This document shows, in pieces, positions 34,711 through 42,957 of a stretch of DNA of 46,495 bases. The DNA lies in assembly GCA_900316115.1 (NCBI GenBank), contig ONBN01000012.1:1-46495 (forward strand), written 5' to 3'. Numbering within the stretch: the stretch's first letter is position 1; every line of letters begins with the position of its first letter. The stretch comes from an uncultured Eubacteriales bacterium (lineage in GTDB: Bacteria; Bacillota; Clostridia; Lachnospirales; Lachnospiraceae). The position numbers and the translations under genes were made by a program. The notes under the pieces were generated by a model that saw nothing but the letters and a program-made list of their open reading frames with translations, had not been told where the DNA came from and searched no databases.

Positions 34711-36869
34711 GCTAATTCCTCCTCTGACAACTGAGACATTGCAATCTGACGGTAAACCTCACAATTCTTCATCAGTTCCTTATGTGTTCCGATACCAGCC
34801 ATGTGTCCTTCATCCAGTACAATGATCTGGTCTGCATTCAGGATCGTGCTGATACGCTGCGCCACAATAATGGTGGTTGCATCTTTTGTACTTTCCTTTA
34901 ATGCTTTTCTCAGATTACTGTCCGTTTTAAAGTCCAGTGCAGAAAAGCTGTCATCAAAAATAAAGATCTCCGGCTTCTTTGCAATGGCTCTTGCAATGGA
35001 CAATCGCTGTTTCTGGCCTCCGGATACGTTAGTACCTCCCTGTGCGATAGGAGATTTATATTTTTCCGGCTTCGTATCAATAAACTCGGTTGCCTGCGCG
35101 ATCTGTGCTGCCTGCTCTACCTCTTCAGAAGAAATATCTTCTTTTCCATAACGGATATTGGAATCAATGGTTCCTGAGAACAGAACTCCTTTCTGTGGCA
35201 CATATCCAAGACAGTCCCTTAACTGGTGCTGTGTCATTTTACGGACATCAACACCGTCAACCTTTACTGCTCCTTTTGTTACGTCATAAAATCTTGGGAT
35301 CAGATTTACCAGTGTACTCTTACCGCTTCCTGTACTTCCGATCACAGCCACGGTCTGGCCTTTCTTTGCAGTAAAGCTGATATCATTCAGCACATTCTCT
35401 CCTGCGCCTGGATAAGCAAAACTTACATGGTCAAATTCAACCGTTCCCTTTAAATTCTCCTGTGGAAGTTCCGGAGACACCGGATCTTCAATACTGCCCT
35501 CTGTTTCCAGAACCTCATTGATCCTGACAGCAGCCACATTGGCACGCGGGATCATAATAGACATGGCAGTGATCAGCAGGAAGGACATAATGATCTGCAT
35601 TGCATACTGGATAAATGCCATTACATTTCCTACCTGCATGCTTCCGTTGTCTACTGCATGTGCTCCGAAATAAATGATCATCACAGATACTCCGTTCATG
35701 ATCAGCATCATCAAAGGCATCATAAATGTCATACATCTGTTTACAAACAGGTTTGTTTTTGTCAGTTCCTCATTGGCAACCTCAAAACGGTCTTCCTCGA
35801 ATTTCTCCCTGCTGAATGCACGGATTACAGGAATACCTGTAAGGATCTCCCTTGTAACCAGGTTCAGACGGTCGATCAGGGTCTGCAGCTTTGTAAACCT
35901 TGGCATTGCGATCTTAAACAGCACCAGGATCACAAGAAGGATCAGCGCAACAGCTACTCCCAGGATCCAGGTCATGGATGCATCTGTATTCAACACCTTG
36001 ATCACACCTCCGATCCCCAAGATCGGTGCATACAGAAGAATACGGAAAGTCATGGTCATAACCTGCTGTACCTGCTGTACATCATTTGTACTTCTGGTGA
36101 TCAGGGATGCCGTTGAAAACTTATGGTATTCATTGCTGGAGAATCCTATTACCTTACTGTAGATGTCACCTCGCAGATCATGGCCCATCCTTGCTGCCAC
36201 TCTTGAAGAAAGGAATGTAACCGTCACTGCTGCCAGCATGATCACCAGCGCCATTAATACCATCTGTGCCCCGGACTTGATAATATAGTCCATCTGGATC
36301 TTATCCAGATCTTCTCCTAAAGCACTATACTCTTCTTTTACTGCAAGTACAGCACTCTGACTTACAATAGACTCCGGCATATCCTCCAGTTTTTCATTCA
36401 TTGCCTGAAGGATCTGGACTCTCATCTCCTCTGGCATGGCTGCAAGTGCCTGTATCGGGTCTGTCCCTTCCGGAAGACCCATCTTCTCTGTCATTGCCTT
36501 GCTGTCTTCACTGCCGGAAGACATCCCGTAATACATCATCAAAGGCTTTTCCAGAAGCTGATCCAGATCTTCTCTTTCTTCTTTTGAAATGTCATCTTTC
36601 AGTACACAGGTATCGCCGTCTTCTTCGTAATACTTCTCTACCTGCGCCATATCATCCTCATCCATAAACACTGAAAGTGCTTCCATGGTAGATGTACGCA
36701 TCTTCTGTGAAACGCTGTCTTCAATACCGCCCTGCTGGATCCCTACATTAATGATCTTGGATGTGTAATCCGGCAGCGATAAGTCACAGTATGCCTGCAG
36801 AAATAACAGTCCCATAATCAGGACTATATATCCTGCTGACTTTTTCAGATATCTCATCAGTTTAACCAT
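34707..36869 (-). CDS. ABC exporter half-transporter with large external insert, degenerate-site subunit
   Basis: 720 aa. TM1 (12-31) and TM2 (about 200-220) are separated by roughly 150 acidic residues (about 45-190), an external insert seen in some Clostridia heterodimeric exporters. Walker A is GSTGSGKSTLVN (511-518), the signature NVSGGQKQRLSIARA is canonical, but Walker B reads IFIFDDSFSALD with Asp in place of the catalytic Glu. Combined with the altered signature of its partner, one of the two ATP sites should be non-hydrolytic. It starts 20 bases after the marR stop. It is likely regulated by that MarR protein. Confidence 0.92.
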   Translation of the reverse strand: MVKLMRYLKKSAGYIVLIMGLLFLQAYCDLSLPDYTSKIINVGIQQGGIEDSVSQKMRTSTMEALSVFMDEDDMAQVEKYYEEDGDTCVLKDDISKEEREDLDQLLEKPLMMYYGMSSGSEDSKAMTEKMGLPEGTDPIQALAAMPEEMRVQILQAMNEKLEDMPESIVSQSAVLAVKEEYSALGEDLDKIQMDYIIKSGAQMVLMALVIMLAAVTVTFLSSRVAARMGHDLRGDIYSKVIGFSSNEYHKFSTASLITRSTNDVQQVQQVMTMTFRILLYAPILGIGGVIKVLNTDASMTWILGVAVALILLVILVLFKIAMPRFTKLQTLIDRLNLVTREILTGIPVIRAFSREKFEEDRFEVANEELTKTNLFVNRCMTFMMPLMMLIMNGVSVMIIYFGAHAVDNGSMQVGNVMAFIQYAMQIIMSFLLITAMSIMIPRANVAAVRINEVLETEGSIEDPVSPELPQENLKGTVEFDHVSFAYPGAGENVLNDISFTAKKGQTVAVIGSTGSGKSTLVNLIPRFYDVTKGAVKVDGVDVRKMTQHQLRDCLGYVPQKGVLFSGTIDSNIRYGKEDISSEEVEQAAQIAQATEFIDTKPEKYKSPIAQGGTNVSGGQKQRLSIARAIAKKPEIFIFDDSFSALDFKTDSNLRKALKESTKDATTIIVAQRISTILNADQIIVLDEGHMAGIGTHKELMKNCEVYRQIAMSQLSEEELA

Positions 36870-36889
36870 TGTGTATCTCCTTTATATCT

Positions 36890-37396
36890 TTATTTTACAA
36901 CTGTATGCTCTCCTGGCAGAGGGCATCCCTTTTCTACCGTTCCAGGCATTGCATCAATATTTTCCAGAAGTTGATTAAAAAAGCGTCTCATCAGACACAG
37001 CTCTGTCTCTGAAAAATTACTGAACAGATATTTCTCTGTCTCATGCATTGTGGCAAGTCCTTTCTGGATCACCTCGTTGCCTTTGTCTGTCAGATGGATC
37101 CGGGTAATCCGCCTGTCATGTTCATCCTGCTTCCTGCATACCATTCCCATCTTCTCCAGCCTCTGGATACTTACCGTTACTGTAGGCGGTTTCACTCCCA
37201 GGATCTGGGCAATCTCTTTCTGGCTGTACTCATTATTTCTGTTTTTCCCAAGAATGGCAAGGATGGGGATCTGACTTGGATGTATCTCCAGTTCTCTCAT
37301 CTTGCAGAAACATTTCCCTACATATTTCCGGTTTATTTCAAAAAACAAAGCCTGCATGCTTTTCTGCTGGTTCTGTTTTTCTTCCCCTTCCAACAC
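36890..37396 (-). CDS. MarR-family transcriptional regulator
   Basis: 168 aa. A winged helix-turn-helix (YSQKEIAQILGVKPPTVTVSIQRLEKMGMVCRKQDEHDRRITRIHLTDKG) covers about 58-110 and matches MarR proteins. GTG 37396 follows GGAGG at seven bases, and no better start exists. It is the first gene before the two ABC exporter genes, a common arrangement for a regulator that represses its own efflux operon until a ligand binds. Inverted TTAG/CTAA elements lie in its upstream region. Confidence 0.9.
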   Translation of the reverse strand: MLEGEEKQNQQKSMQALFFEINRKYVGKCFCKMRELEIHPSQIPILAILGKNRNNEYSQKEIAQILGVKPPTVTVSIQRLEKMGMVCRKQDEHDRRITRIHLTDKGNEVIQKGLATMHETEKYLFSNFSETELCLMRRFFNQLLENIDAMPGTVEKGCPLPGEHTVVK

Positions 37397-37462
37397 CTTT
37401 TCACCTCCTGCTTCCTGTTAGAAACTCATTTTTCCAAAATCTGACTCATAATTTTTCCTTTG

Positions 37463-37578
37463 TAGTTTTCCCGAACTATATTTATTTAGTCGGCTAATTA
37501 TATAAAATATACTTATTATCCTGATAATGCAAGCACTTTTTCTGGTTTTATAAAATTTTAATATTTTCCCGACTAACT
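37463..37578 (-). promoter_or_regulatory. Candidate MarR operators upstream of marR
   Basis: Three related elements are seen: TAGTTTTCCCGAACTA (37463-37478), TTAGTCGGCTAA (37486-37497, arms TTAG/CTAA) and TTTTCCCGACTAACT (37564-37578). The first and last share TTTTCCCGA. MarR proteins often bind TTAG-type palindromes. The region between carries AT-rich promoter-like sequence (TTGCAT near 37528). Assignment is inference. Confidence 0.5.
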
Positions 37579-37595
37579 ATTTTTTTCTAAAAAAA

Positions 37596-37643
37596 GAGAC
37601 TGCTTTATCAGAAAGTATCTTAAAATACCTCTGAAGCAGTCTC
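37596..37643 (-). terminator. Terminator after the DUF4250 gene
   Basis: On the minus strand GAGACTGCTTC pairs with AAGCAGTCTC (37633-37643 and 37596-37605), followed by a run of seven T. It ends the clpB-DUF4250 transcript. Confidence 0.88.
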
Positions 37644-37663
37644 ATTCTTATGCCTGACAGCGA

Positions 37664-37837
37664 TCAGATAAACTGATTAGTATCTGGATCATAATGATAA
37701 TCAATCTGATCCATCTGCCTGATCAGTTCCTGCTTCTTGATCCCCCTGCAGGTGCAAAGAGCCTCCAGGGACTCATAATAATCCCGCAGCTGGGTGTTCA
37801 CATAACTGAGCAATATTACAGGATCCTTTGGTATCAT
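37664..37837 (-). CDS. DUF4250-type small protein
   Basis: 57 aa reading MIPKDPVILLSYVNTQLRDYY, then EALCTCRGIKKQELIRQ and ending DYHYDPDTNQFI. The MIPKDPV start and the D-x-x-x-NQF end match the DUF4250 family of very small Firmicute proteins of unknown role. The start at 37837 has AAGGAG nine bases upstream; an out-of-frame ATG lies next to it. It begins 32 bases after clpB, ahead of a strong terminator, so it is probably on the clpB mRNA. Confidence 0.85.
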   Translation of the reverse strand: MIPKDPVILLSYVNTQLRDYYESLEALCTCRGIKKQELIRQMDQIDYHYDPDTNQFI

Positions 37838-37869
37838 GCATGGAATCTCCTTTTCTGCCTGTTACAGCA

Positions 37870-40473
37870 TCATTTTCTGTCATCAGGAGCGCCCTGCACT
37901 CTGACAACAAACTCTCCATTCTCCACATCCAGCACAAGGGTATCACCTGTATGCACGCTGCCGGAAAGAATCTTCTTTGCAGCCAGTGTCTCCACATAAT
38001 TCTGCAGATAACGCTTCAACGGTCTTGCTCCATATACAGGATCATATCCGTTTTCGATCACGTTTTCCTTTGCAGCCTCTGTAAGAGTCAGGGAAAGTTC
38101 CTGGTCAGAAAGACGTTTATTAAGGTCTTTTACCATCAGGTCTACTATGTTACCAATGTTTGCTTTTGTCAAGGGCTTAAACATAATTATTTCATCCAGA
38201 CGGTTCAGAAACTCCGGACGGAAATGTGCCCGCAGGTCGTCCATAACCTGCTTCTGAGCCTCTGGTCTGATCTGGCCATTCTCATCAATACCATCCAGCA
38301 GATAAGGAGAACCGATATTTGATGTCATGATCAGGATCGTATTTTTGAAGTCTACTGTTCTGCCTTGAGAATCTGTGATACGCCCGTCATCCAGCACCTG
38401 AAGCAGTACGTTAAATACATCCGGATGGGCTTTTTCAATCTCATCAAACAGTACAACACTGTATGGTTTTCTCCGCACTGCCTCTGTAAGCTGGCCGCCC
38501 TCTTCATAGCCAACGTATCCCGGAGGCGCTCCGATCAGTCTGGATACAGAATATTTCTCCATATATTCACTCATATCAATACGGACCATATTCTGTTCAT
38601 CGTCAAACAGGGTCTGTGCAAGTGTTTTGGCAAGTTCAGTCTTACCAACACCGGTAGGTCCAAGGAACAGGAAAGAACCGATAGGTTTCGTAGGATCCTT
38701 GATCCCTGCTTTTGACCTGAGGATCGCATCTGTTACACGGCGTACACCTTCATCCTGTCCTACTACACGTTTATGCAGTTCATCTTCCAGAGTAAGAAGC
38801 TTTGCACGCTCTCCCTCTGTCAGTCTTGCAACCGGGATCCCTGTCCATCTGGAAATGATCCTTGCAATCTCGTCATCTGTAACAGCCTCATGTACAAGCC
38901 GTCTGTCGCCTTCTTTAACGTCACGTTCTTCGATCTCCAGCTGCTGCTGCAATCTTGGAAGTTCTCCATACTGCAGCTGTGCAGCCTTTTCCAGATCATA
39001 ACTCTGTTTTGCTTTCTGGATCTGTTTATTTACATCTTCTATCTGCTCACGCAGCTTCTGAAGCTTTTCTACAGACTTTTTTTCATTATCCCACTGAGCC
39101 TTTTGGGTATTAAATACATCCCGCAGGTCTGCAAGCTCTTTCTGAAGGTCTGCAAGACGCTCCTTACTTAAATTGTCGGTTTCTTTTTTCAGGGCAGACT
39201 CTTCGATTTCAAGCTGCATAATCTTCCTGCGCTGTTCATCCAGTTCTGTAGGCATGGAATCCAACTCTGTCTTGATCAGTGCACAGGCTTCATCTACCAG
39301 GTCAATGGCTTTATCCGGCAGGAAACGGTCTGTAATATATCTGTGGGAAAGAGTAGCCGCTGCTACCAGGGCACTGTCTGTGATCTTAACCCCATGGAAA
39401 ACCTCATACCGTTCCTTCAGTCCACGAAGAATGGAAATAGTATCCTCCACTGTAGGCTCATCTACCATAACCGGCTGGAAACGACGCTCCAGTGCTGCAT
39501 CCTTCTCAATGTACTGACGGTATTCATCCAATGTGGTAGCTCCGATACAATGAAGCTCCCCTCTTGCCAGCATAGGCTTTAACATATTGCTGGCATCCAT
39601 GGCACCGTCTGTCTTTCCTGCTCCAACAATCAGATGAAGCTCGTCAATAAACAGGATGATCCTGCCTTCGCTTTTTCTTACTTCTTCAAGAACGGCTTTC
39701 AGCCTTTCCTCAAATTCGCCTCTGTATTTGGCACCTGCTACCAAAGCGCCCATATCCAGGGAGAATATCTTCTTTTCCTTAAGGCCTTCCGGCACATCTC
39801 CTGCAACGATCCTCTGTGCAAGTCCTTCTACAACAGCCGTTTTACCTACACCAGGTTCACCGATAAGCACTGGGTTGTTCTTGGTCTTACGGGACAGGAT
39901 CCGCACTACATTACGGATCTCACCGTCACGGCCGATCACTGGATCCAGCTTCTGATTTCTGGCTTTTTCCACCAGATCCTCACCGTATTTGGCAAGTGTA
40001 TCATAAGTGGCCTCCGGATTGTCACTGACTACCCTCTGATTACCTCTTACCGTAGACAGAGCCTGCAGAAATCTTTCTCTTGTAATACCAAATTCTTTCC
40101 AGATCTTTGTCATGCTTGGGCTTGGATACTTCAGCAGGGATAAGAACAGATGCTCTACGGATACATACTCATCTCCCATTGCCTTTGCTTCATCCTCGGC
40201 ACTTACCAGAGCCTTGTTCAGGTACTGCCCAAACCGCAGCTCTCCGCCGGATACTTTTACTTTTTCATCCAGCGCTTTTTCAACTGTATTAACAAAATAT
40301 TCTTTATTAATGTCCATCTTCTCGATCAGCTTCAGGATCAGGCTGTCTTCCTGCTTCAAAAGGGAATACAGCAGATGTTCCTGCTCGATCTCCTGATTGC
40401 CGTAAGAATAAGCAACCTTTTCCAGATTCTGCACTGCCTCAATGGACTTCTGTGTGAATTTACTGATGTTCAT
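37870..40473 (-). CDS. clpB: ATP-dependent chaperone disaggregase ClpB
   Basis: 867 aa, typical ClpB. It extracts proteins from aggregates with the DnaK system. The N-domain has two Clp repeats ([16 protein letters not shown]). The first AAA+ domain has Walker [14 protein letters not shown] and [11 protein letters not shown]-like Walker B ([16 protein letters not shown]). The middle coiled-coil domain (about 400-530) distinguishes ClpB from ClpC/ClpE. The second AAA+ domain has [12 protein letters not shown]. No ClpP-binding loop is seen. ATG 40473 follows GAGGAGG. It lies downstream of hsp20, with a hairpin between them, so it may be transcribed by read-through or from its own promoter. Confidence 0.96.
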   Translation of the reverse strand: MNISKFTQKSIEAVQNLEKVAYSYGNQEIEQEHLLYSLLKQEDSLILKLIEKMDINKEYFVNTVEKALDEKVKVSGGELRFGQYLNKALVSAEDEAKAMGDEYVSVEHLFLSLLKYPSPSMTKIWKEFGITRERFLQALSTVRGNQRVVSDNPEATYDTLAKYGEDLVEKARNQKLDPVIGRDGEIRNVVRILSRKTKNNPVLIGEPGVGKTAVVEGLAQRIVAGDVPEGLKEKKIFSLDMGALVAGAKYRGEFEERLKAVLEEVRKSEGRIILFIDELHLIVGAGKTDGAMDASNMLKPMLARGELHCIGATTLDEYRQYIEKDAALERRFQPVMVDEPTVEDTISILRGLKERYEVFHGVKITDSALVAAATLSHRYITDRFLPDKAIDLVDEACALIKTELDSMPTELDEQRRKIMQLEIEESALKKETDNLSKERLADLQKELADLRDVFNTQKAQWDNEKKSVEKLQKLREQIEDVNKQIQKAKQSYDLEKAAQLQYGELPRLQQQLEIEERDVKEGDRRLVHEAVTDDEIARIISRWTGIPVARLTEGERAKLLTLEDELHKRVVGQDEGVRRVTDAILRSKAGIKDPTKPIGSFLFLGPTGVGKTELAKTLAQTLFDDEQNMVRIDMSEYMEKYSVSRLIGAPPGYVGYEEGGQLTEAVRRKPYSVVLFDEIEKAHPDVFNVLLQVLDDGRITDSQGRTVDFKNTILIMTSNIGSPYLLDGIDENGQIRPEAQKQVMDDLRAHFRPEFLNRLDEIIMFKPLTKANIGNIVDLMVKDLNKRLSDQELSLTLTEAAKENVIENGYDPVYGARPLKRYLQNYVETLAAKKILSGSVHTGDTLVLDVENGEFVVRVQGAPDDRK

Positions 40474-40506
40474 AGACGTTCCTCCTCTCCGAATCCTTTT
40501 ATATGG

Positions 40507-40556
40507 AAAAACTGCCGGCAGACAGCCTCCTTCTGGAAGCTGTCCATCGGCATTTC
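40507..40556 (-). terminator. Hairpin terminator between hsp20 and clpB
   Basis: On the minus strand TGCCG and GACAGC pair with GCTGTC and CGGCA around a 12-nt loop, followed by GTTTTTCC. It would end hsp20 transcripts or let a fraction reach clpB. Confidence 0.7.
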
Positions 40557-40568
40557 ATAATACTACGA

Positions 40569-41030
40569 TCATCCTTCAATGGAAATATAACGCTTCTCTT
40601 CCACTTCTGGCTTAGCCTGTTTCTTTGGAAGTGTAAGCTTCAGGATCCCATGCTTGAATTCGGCTTTGATCTGCTCGTTCTCAATATCCTCGCCAATATA
40701 GAAACTTCTCTGGCAGGCACCAGTGTAACGTTCTCTGTGGATATAATGACCACTTTCTTTCTCCTTGGAATCCTGCTCCAAAGCCTTTGAAGCACTAACT
40801 GTCAGATATCCGTTTTTCTCTTCTACTTTGATCTCATCCTTTGTAAATCCTGGAAGATCGATCTCTAATTCAAAACTGTCATTTTTCTCTTTAATATCTG
40901 TCTTCATCAGATTGGCTGCGTGATGTCCATACAGCTTTCTCTCTGCCCTGCGGTCTGCCTTATCATCATAAAATGGAAATCCAAAAACATCATCCAATAA
41001 ACTGTCTGTAAAAATACTTGGTCTTAACAT
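40569..41030 (-). CDS. Small heat-shock protein, Hsp20/alpha-crystallin family
   Basis: 153 aa. An ATP-independent holdase chaperone. The alpha-crystallin domain has SFELEIDLPGFTKDEIKVEEKNGYLTVSA-type strands and the ending LKLTLPKK, with the conserved GILKLTLPK motif and an I-x-I-like tail (YISIEG). ATG 41030 is nine bases after GAGGAG. A CIRCE operator overlaps its -35 box, so HrcA should repress it. It is upstream of clpB. Confidence 0.94.
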   Translation of the reverse strand: MLRPSIFTDSLLDDVFGFPFYDDKADRRAERKLYGHHAANLMKTDIKEKNDSFELEIDLPGFTKDEIKVEEKNGYLTVSASKALEQDSKEKESGHYIHRERYTGACQRSFYIGEDIENEQIKAEFKHGILKLTLPKKQAKPEVEEKRYISIEG

Positions 41031-41116
41031 AAGTCATATCTCCTCTCAACGCGTTCTTTGCTTTATCTATTGAAATTCATGTTATCTTTATAATCCATTT
41101 CCTTTGTTCTGTATGT

Positions 41117-41145
41117 AATATAACACGCGTTGTTAGCACTGTCAA
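41117..41145 (-). promoter_or_regulatory. Sigma-A promoter of hsp20 inside CIRCE
   Basis: TTGACA (41140-41145) and TATATT (41117-41122) are 17 bases apart on the minus strand. The -35 box lies in the centre of the CIRCE element at 41133-41159. Confidence 0.85.
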
Positions 41146-41159
41146 GATGTGAGTGCTAA
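41133..41159. promoter_or_regulatory. CIRCE operator (HrcA site)
   Basis: TTAGCACTG (41133-41141), nine bases, then GAGTGCTAA (41151-41159). It matches the CIRCE consensus TTAGCACTC-N9-GAGTGCTAA with one mismatch. HrcA bound here would cover the hsp20 -35 box. Confidence 0.92.
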
Positions 41160-42956
41160 TTATTTTGTGAAGATTGTGTGAACGCTACGAGCCATGCATG
41201 GCGTATGACCCTTGTGAACCCGTGCTAATTTCCAGCTCACCGCCTGCTGCCTTGCATCCACAAATCTCTTATAAATACCATCCTGCTTCATTAACTGCTC
41301 ATGTGTTCCCTGCTGCACAATTCTCCCTTTGTCAACAACCACAATCTGGTCTGCATGTCTGACTGTTTTTAATCTGTGGGCAATCATAATAATCGTTTTT
41401 TCCTTTGTAAGAGCATCTACTGCATCCATCAGCTCCTTTTCATTCTCCGGATCAACATTAGCTGTTGCCTCATCTAATATAACGATTGGTGCGTCCTTCA
41501 TGATTGCTCTGGCTATCGAAATACGCTGCTTCTCACCACCGGAAAGTGTAGCTCCTCCCTCTCCGATCACTGTATCGTATCCATCAGGAAGTTTGCTTAT
41601 AAAATCATGACAGCACGCTTTTTTTGCCACTTCCACCACTTCCTCATGGCTTGCGTCCTGACGTCCGAATTTAATATTATTTTCAATGGTATCTGCAAAC
41701 AAATACACAGACTGAAATACAAATGAAAAATTACGCATCAGACTGTTCATGCTGTAGTCTTTTATATTCACGCCTCCAAGTGTCACTTCCCCGGAATCCA
41801 CATCCCAAAATCTGGCAATCAAATTGCAAAGGGTTGATTTTCCTCCACCAGATGGTCCAACGATCGCTGTCGTCGTTTTCTGTGGGATAGAAAGCGATAT
41901 ATCATCAATAATCTTCCGTTTGTCATAAGAAAATGAAATGTTAGAAAGTCTGATATCGTAATTTTCCGGCTGGATTTCTTTGCCATCGATATCCATGGTG
42001 TCCAGCTCCAGTATTGCATTTGCTTTATCTACGCATACACTTACCACATGTAAAAGGGATGAATAATTTCCTGCGCATTCCAGGCTGGAATAAAGCATAA
42101 ATGCTGAAATTGTCATACCAATCGCATAGACCGCACTCATAGTTCCATTGATATAAAAATATGCACTGCATGTCACGACTACAGCACCCGTGATTTTTGT
42201 TATCACGCTTTGCAGAAAATGATAGGGAACAAACAACATCTCCATCTTTGTATTAACTTTTTCGCATGCTTCATTTGCATCATTTAATCTTTTCGCCTGT
42301 TTTCCAAGCAGATTGTATGATTTTACTTCTGATATTCCCTGCAGATACTCCATAATCTGATTTACAAGCTCTGTATCACATACTACTTTTTGCTCTGAAT
42401 CTTTTTTCCCTGCATTTTGCATTGCAGAATTGACACCAAAGAAAATAAGCACTCCTGCTGCAGCGATCAGTCCGATCCTCCAGTCAAAAACAAACAGCAT
42501 AAAAATGATCATTGATGTTTCCAGGATTCCCTGCATGGTCAGCATGACCACTCTCGCAGCCACATCGCCAAGTATTTCCATTGTATTGGTTGTAATGGAA
42601 GAAATTTCCCCGATACTATTGGAATTATAATATCCCATCGGCAGATAGCGCAGGTGCTCTGCAATCTTGATTCTCATAAAAGCACTTGCATTATATCCAC
42701 CTTCTGTCTGAAGTACTGTAGAATATCTCTTACAGATTACATCGACTACGATTGCAATGACCATAATCGCAACGGAGCCTCCAATATATTTCCCTGTCGG
42801 TTTTCCACTCAGCAAACCCATCAGTATGTACATAATAGCCGGAATCTTCATGGCTGAGGCAAGAGCCTCTATAAGTCCGATCACCATCGACAGTTTGAAT
42901 TTATTGCTATTTTCCCTGCCTGAAAAACGAAAGAATTTTGTCAGAATTCCAAACAT
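41160..42956 (-). CDS. ABC half-transporter, exporter fold, second of a pair
   Basis: 598 aa. A six-helix domain (first helices in KLSMVIGLIEALASAMKIPAIMYIL) and an ATPase domain with Walker A GPSGGGKSTLCN, signature LSGGEKQRISIARA and Walker B IVILDEATANVDPENE. The DPENE form is typical of YbtP/YbtQ and IrtA/IrtB-like proteins, which can import siderophores despite the exporter fold, so direction is uncertain. It starts one base after its partner's stop, after AAGGAG. The C-terminus runs about 20 residues past the usual end (RQQAVSWKLA) into a tail that stops right at CIRCE. Confidence 0.88.
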   Translation of the reverse strand: MFGILTKFFRFSGRENSNKFKLSMVIGLIEALASAMKIPAIMYILMGLLSGKPTGKYIGGSVAIMVIAIVVDVICKRYSTVLQTEGGYNASAFMRIKIAEHLRYLPMGYYNSNSIGEISSITTNTMEILGDVAARVVMLTMQGILETSMIIFMLFVFDWRIGLIAAAGVLIFFGVNSAMQNAGKKDSEQKVVCDTELVNQIMEYLQGISEVKSYNLLGKQAKRLNDANEACEKVNTKMEMLFVPYHFLQSVITKITGAVVVTCSAYFYINGTMSAVYAIGMTISAFMLYSSLECAGNYSSLLHVVSVCVDKANAILELDTMDIDGKEIQPENYDIRLSNISFSYDKRKIIDDISLSIPQKTTTAIVGPSGGGKSTLCNLIARFWDVDSGEVTLGGVNIKDYSMNSLMRNFSFVFQSVYLFADTIENNIKFGRQDASHEEVVEVAKKACCHDFISKLPDGYDTVIGEGGATLSGGEKQRISIARAIMKDAPIVILDEATANVDPENEKELMDAVDALTKEKTIIMIAHRLKTVRHADQIVVVDKGRIVQQGTHEQLMKQDGIYKRFVDARQQAVSWKLARVHKGHTPCMARSVHTIFTK

Positions 42957-42957
42957 A

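Noticed and set aside
41192-41203. GCCATGCATGGC 12-bp palindrome near the ABC gene end
   Set aside because: It is short and lies inside coding sequence; noted only as part of the odd C-terminal tail.
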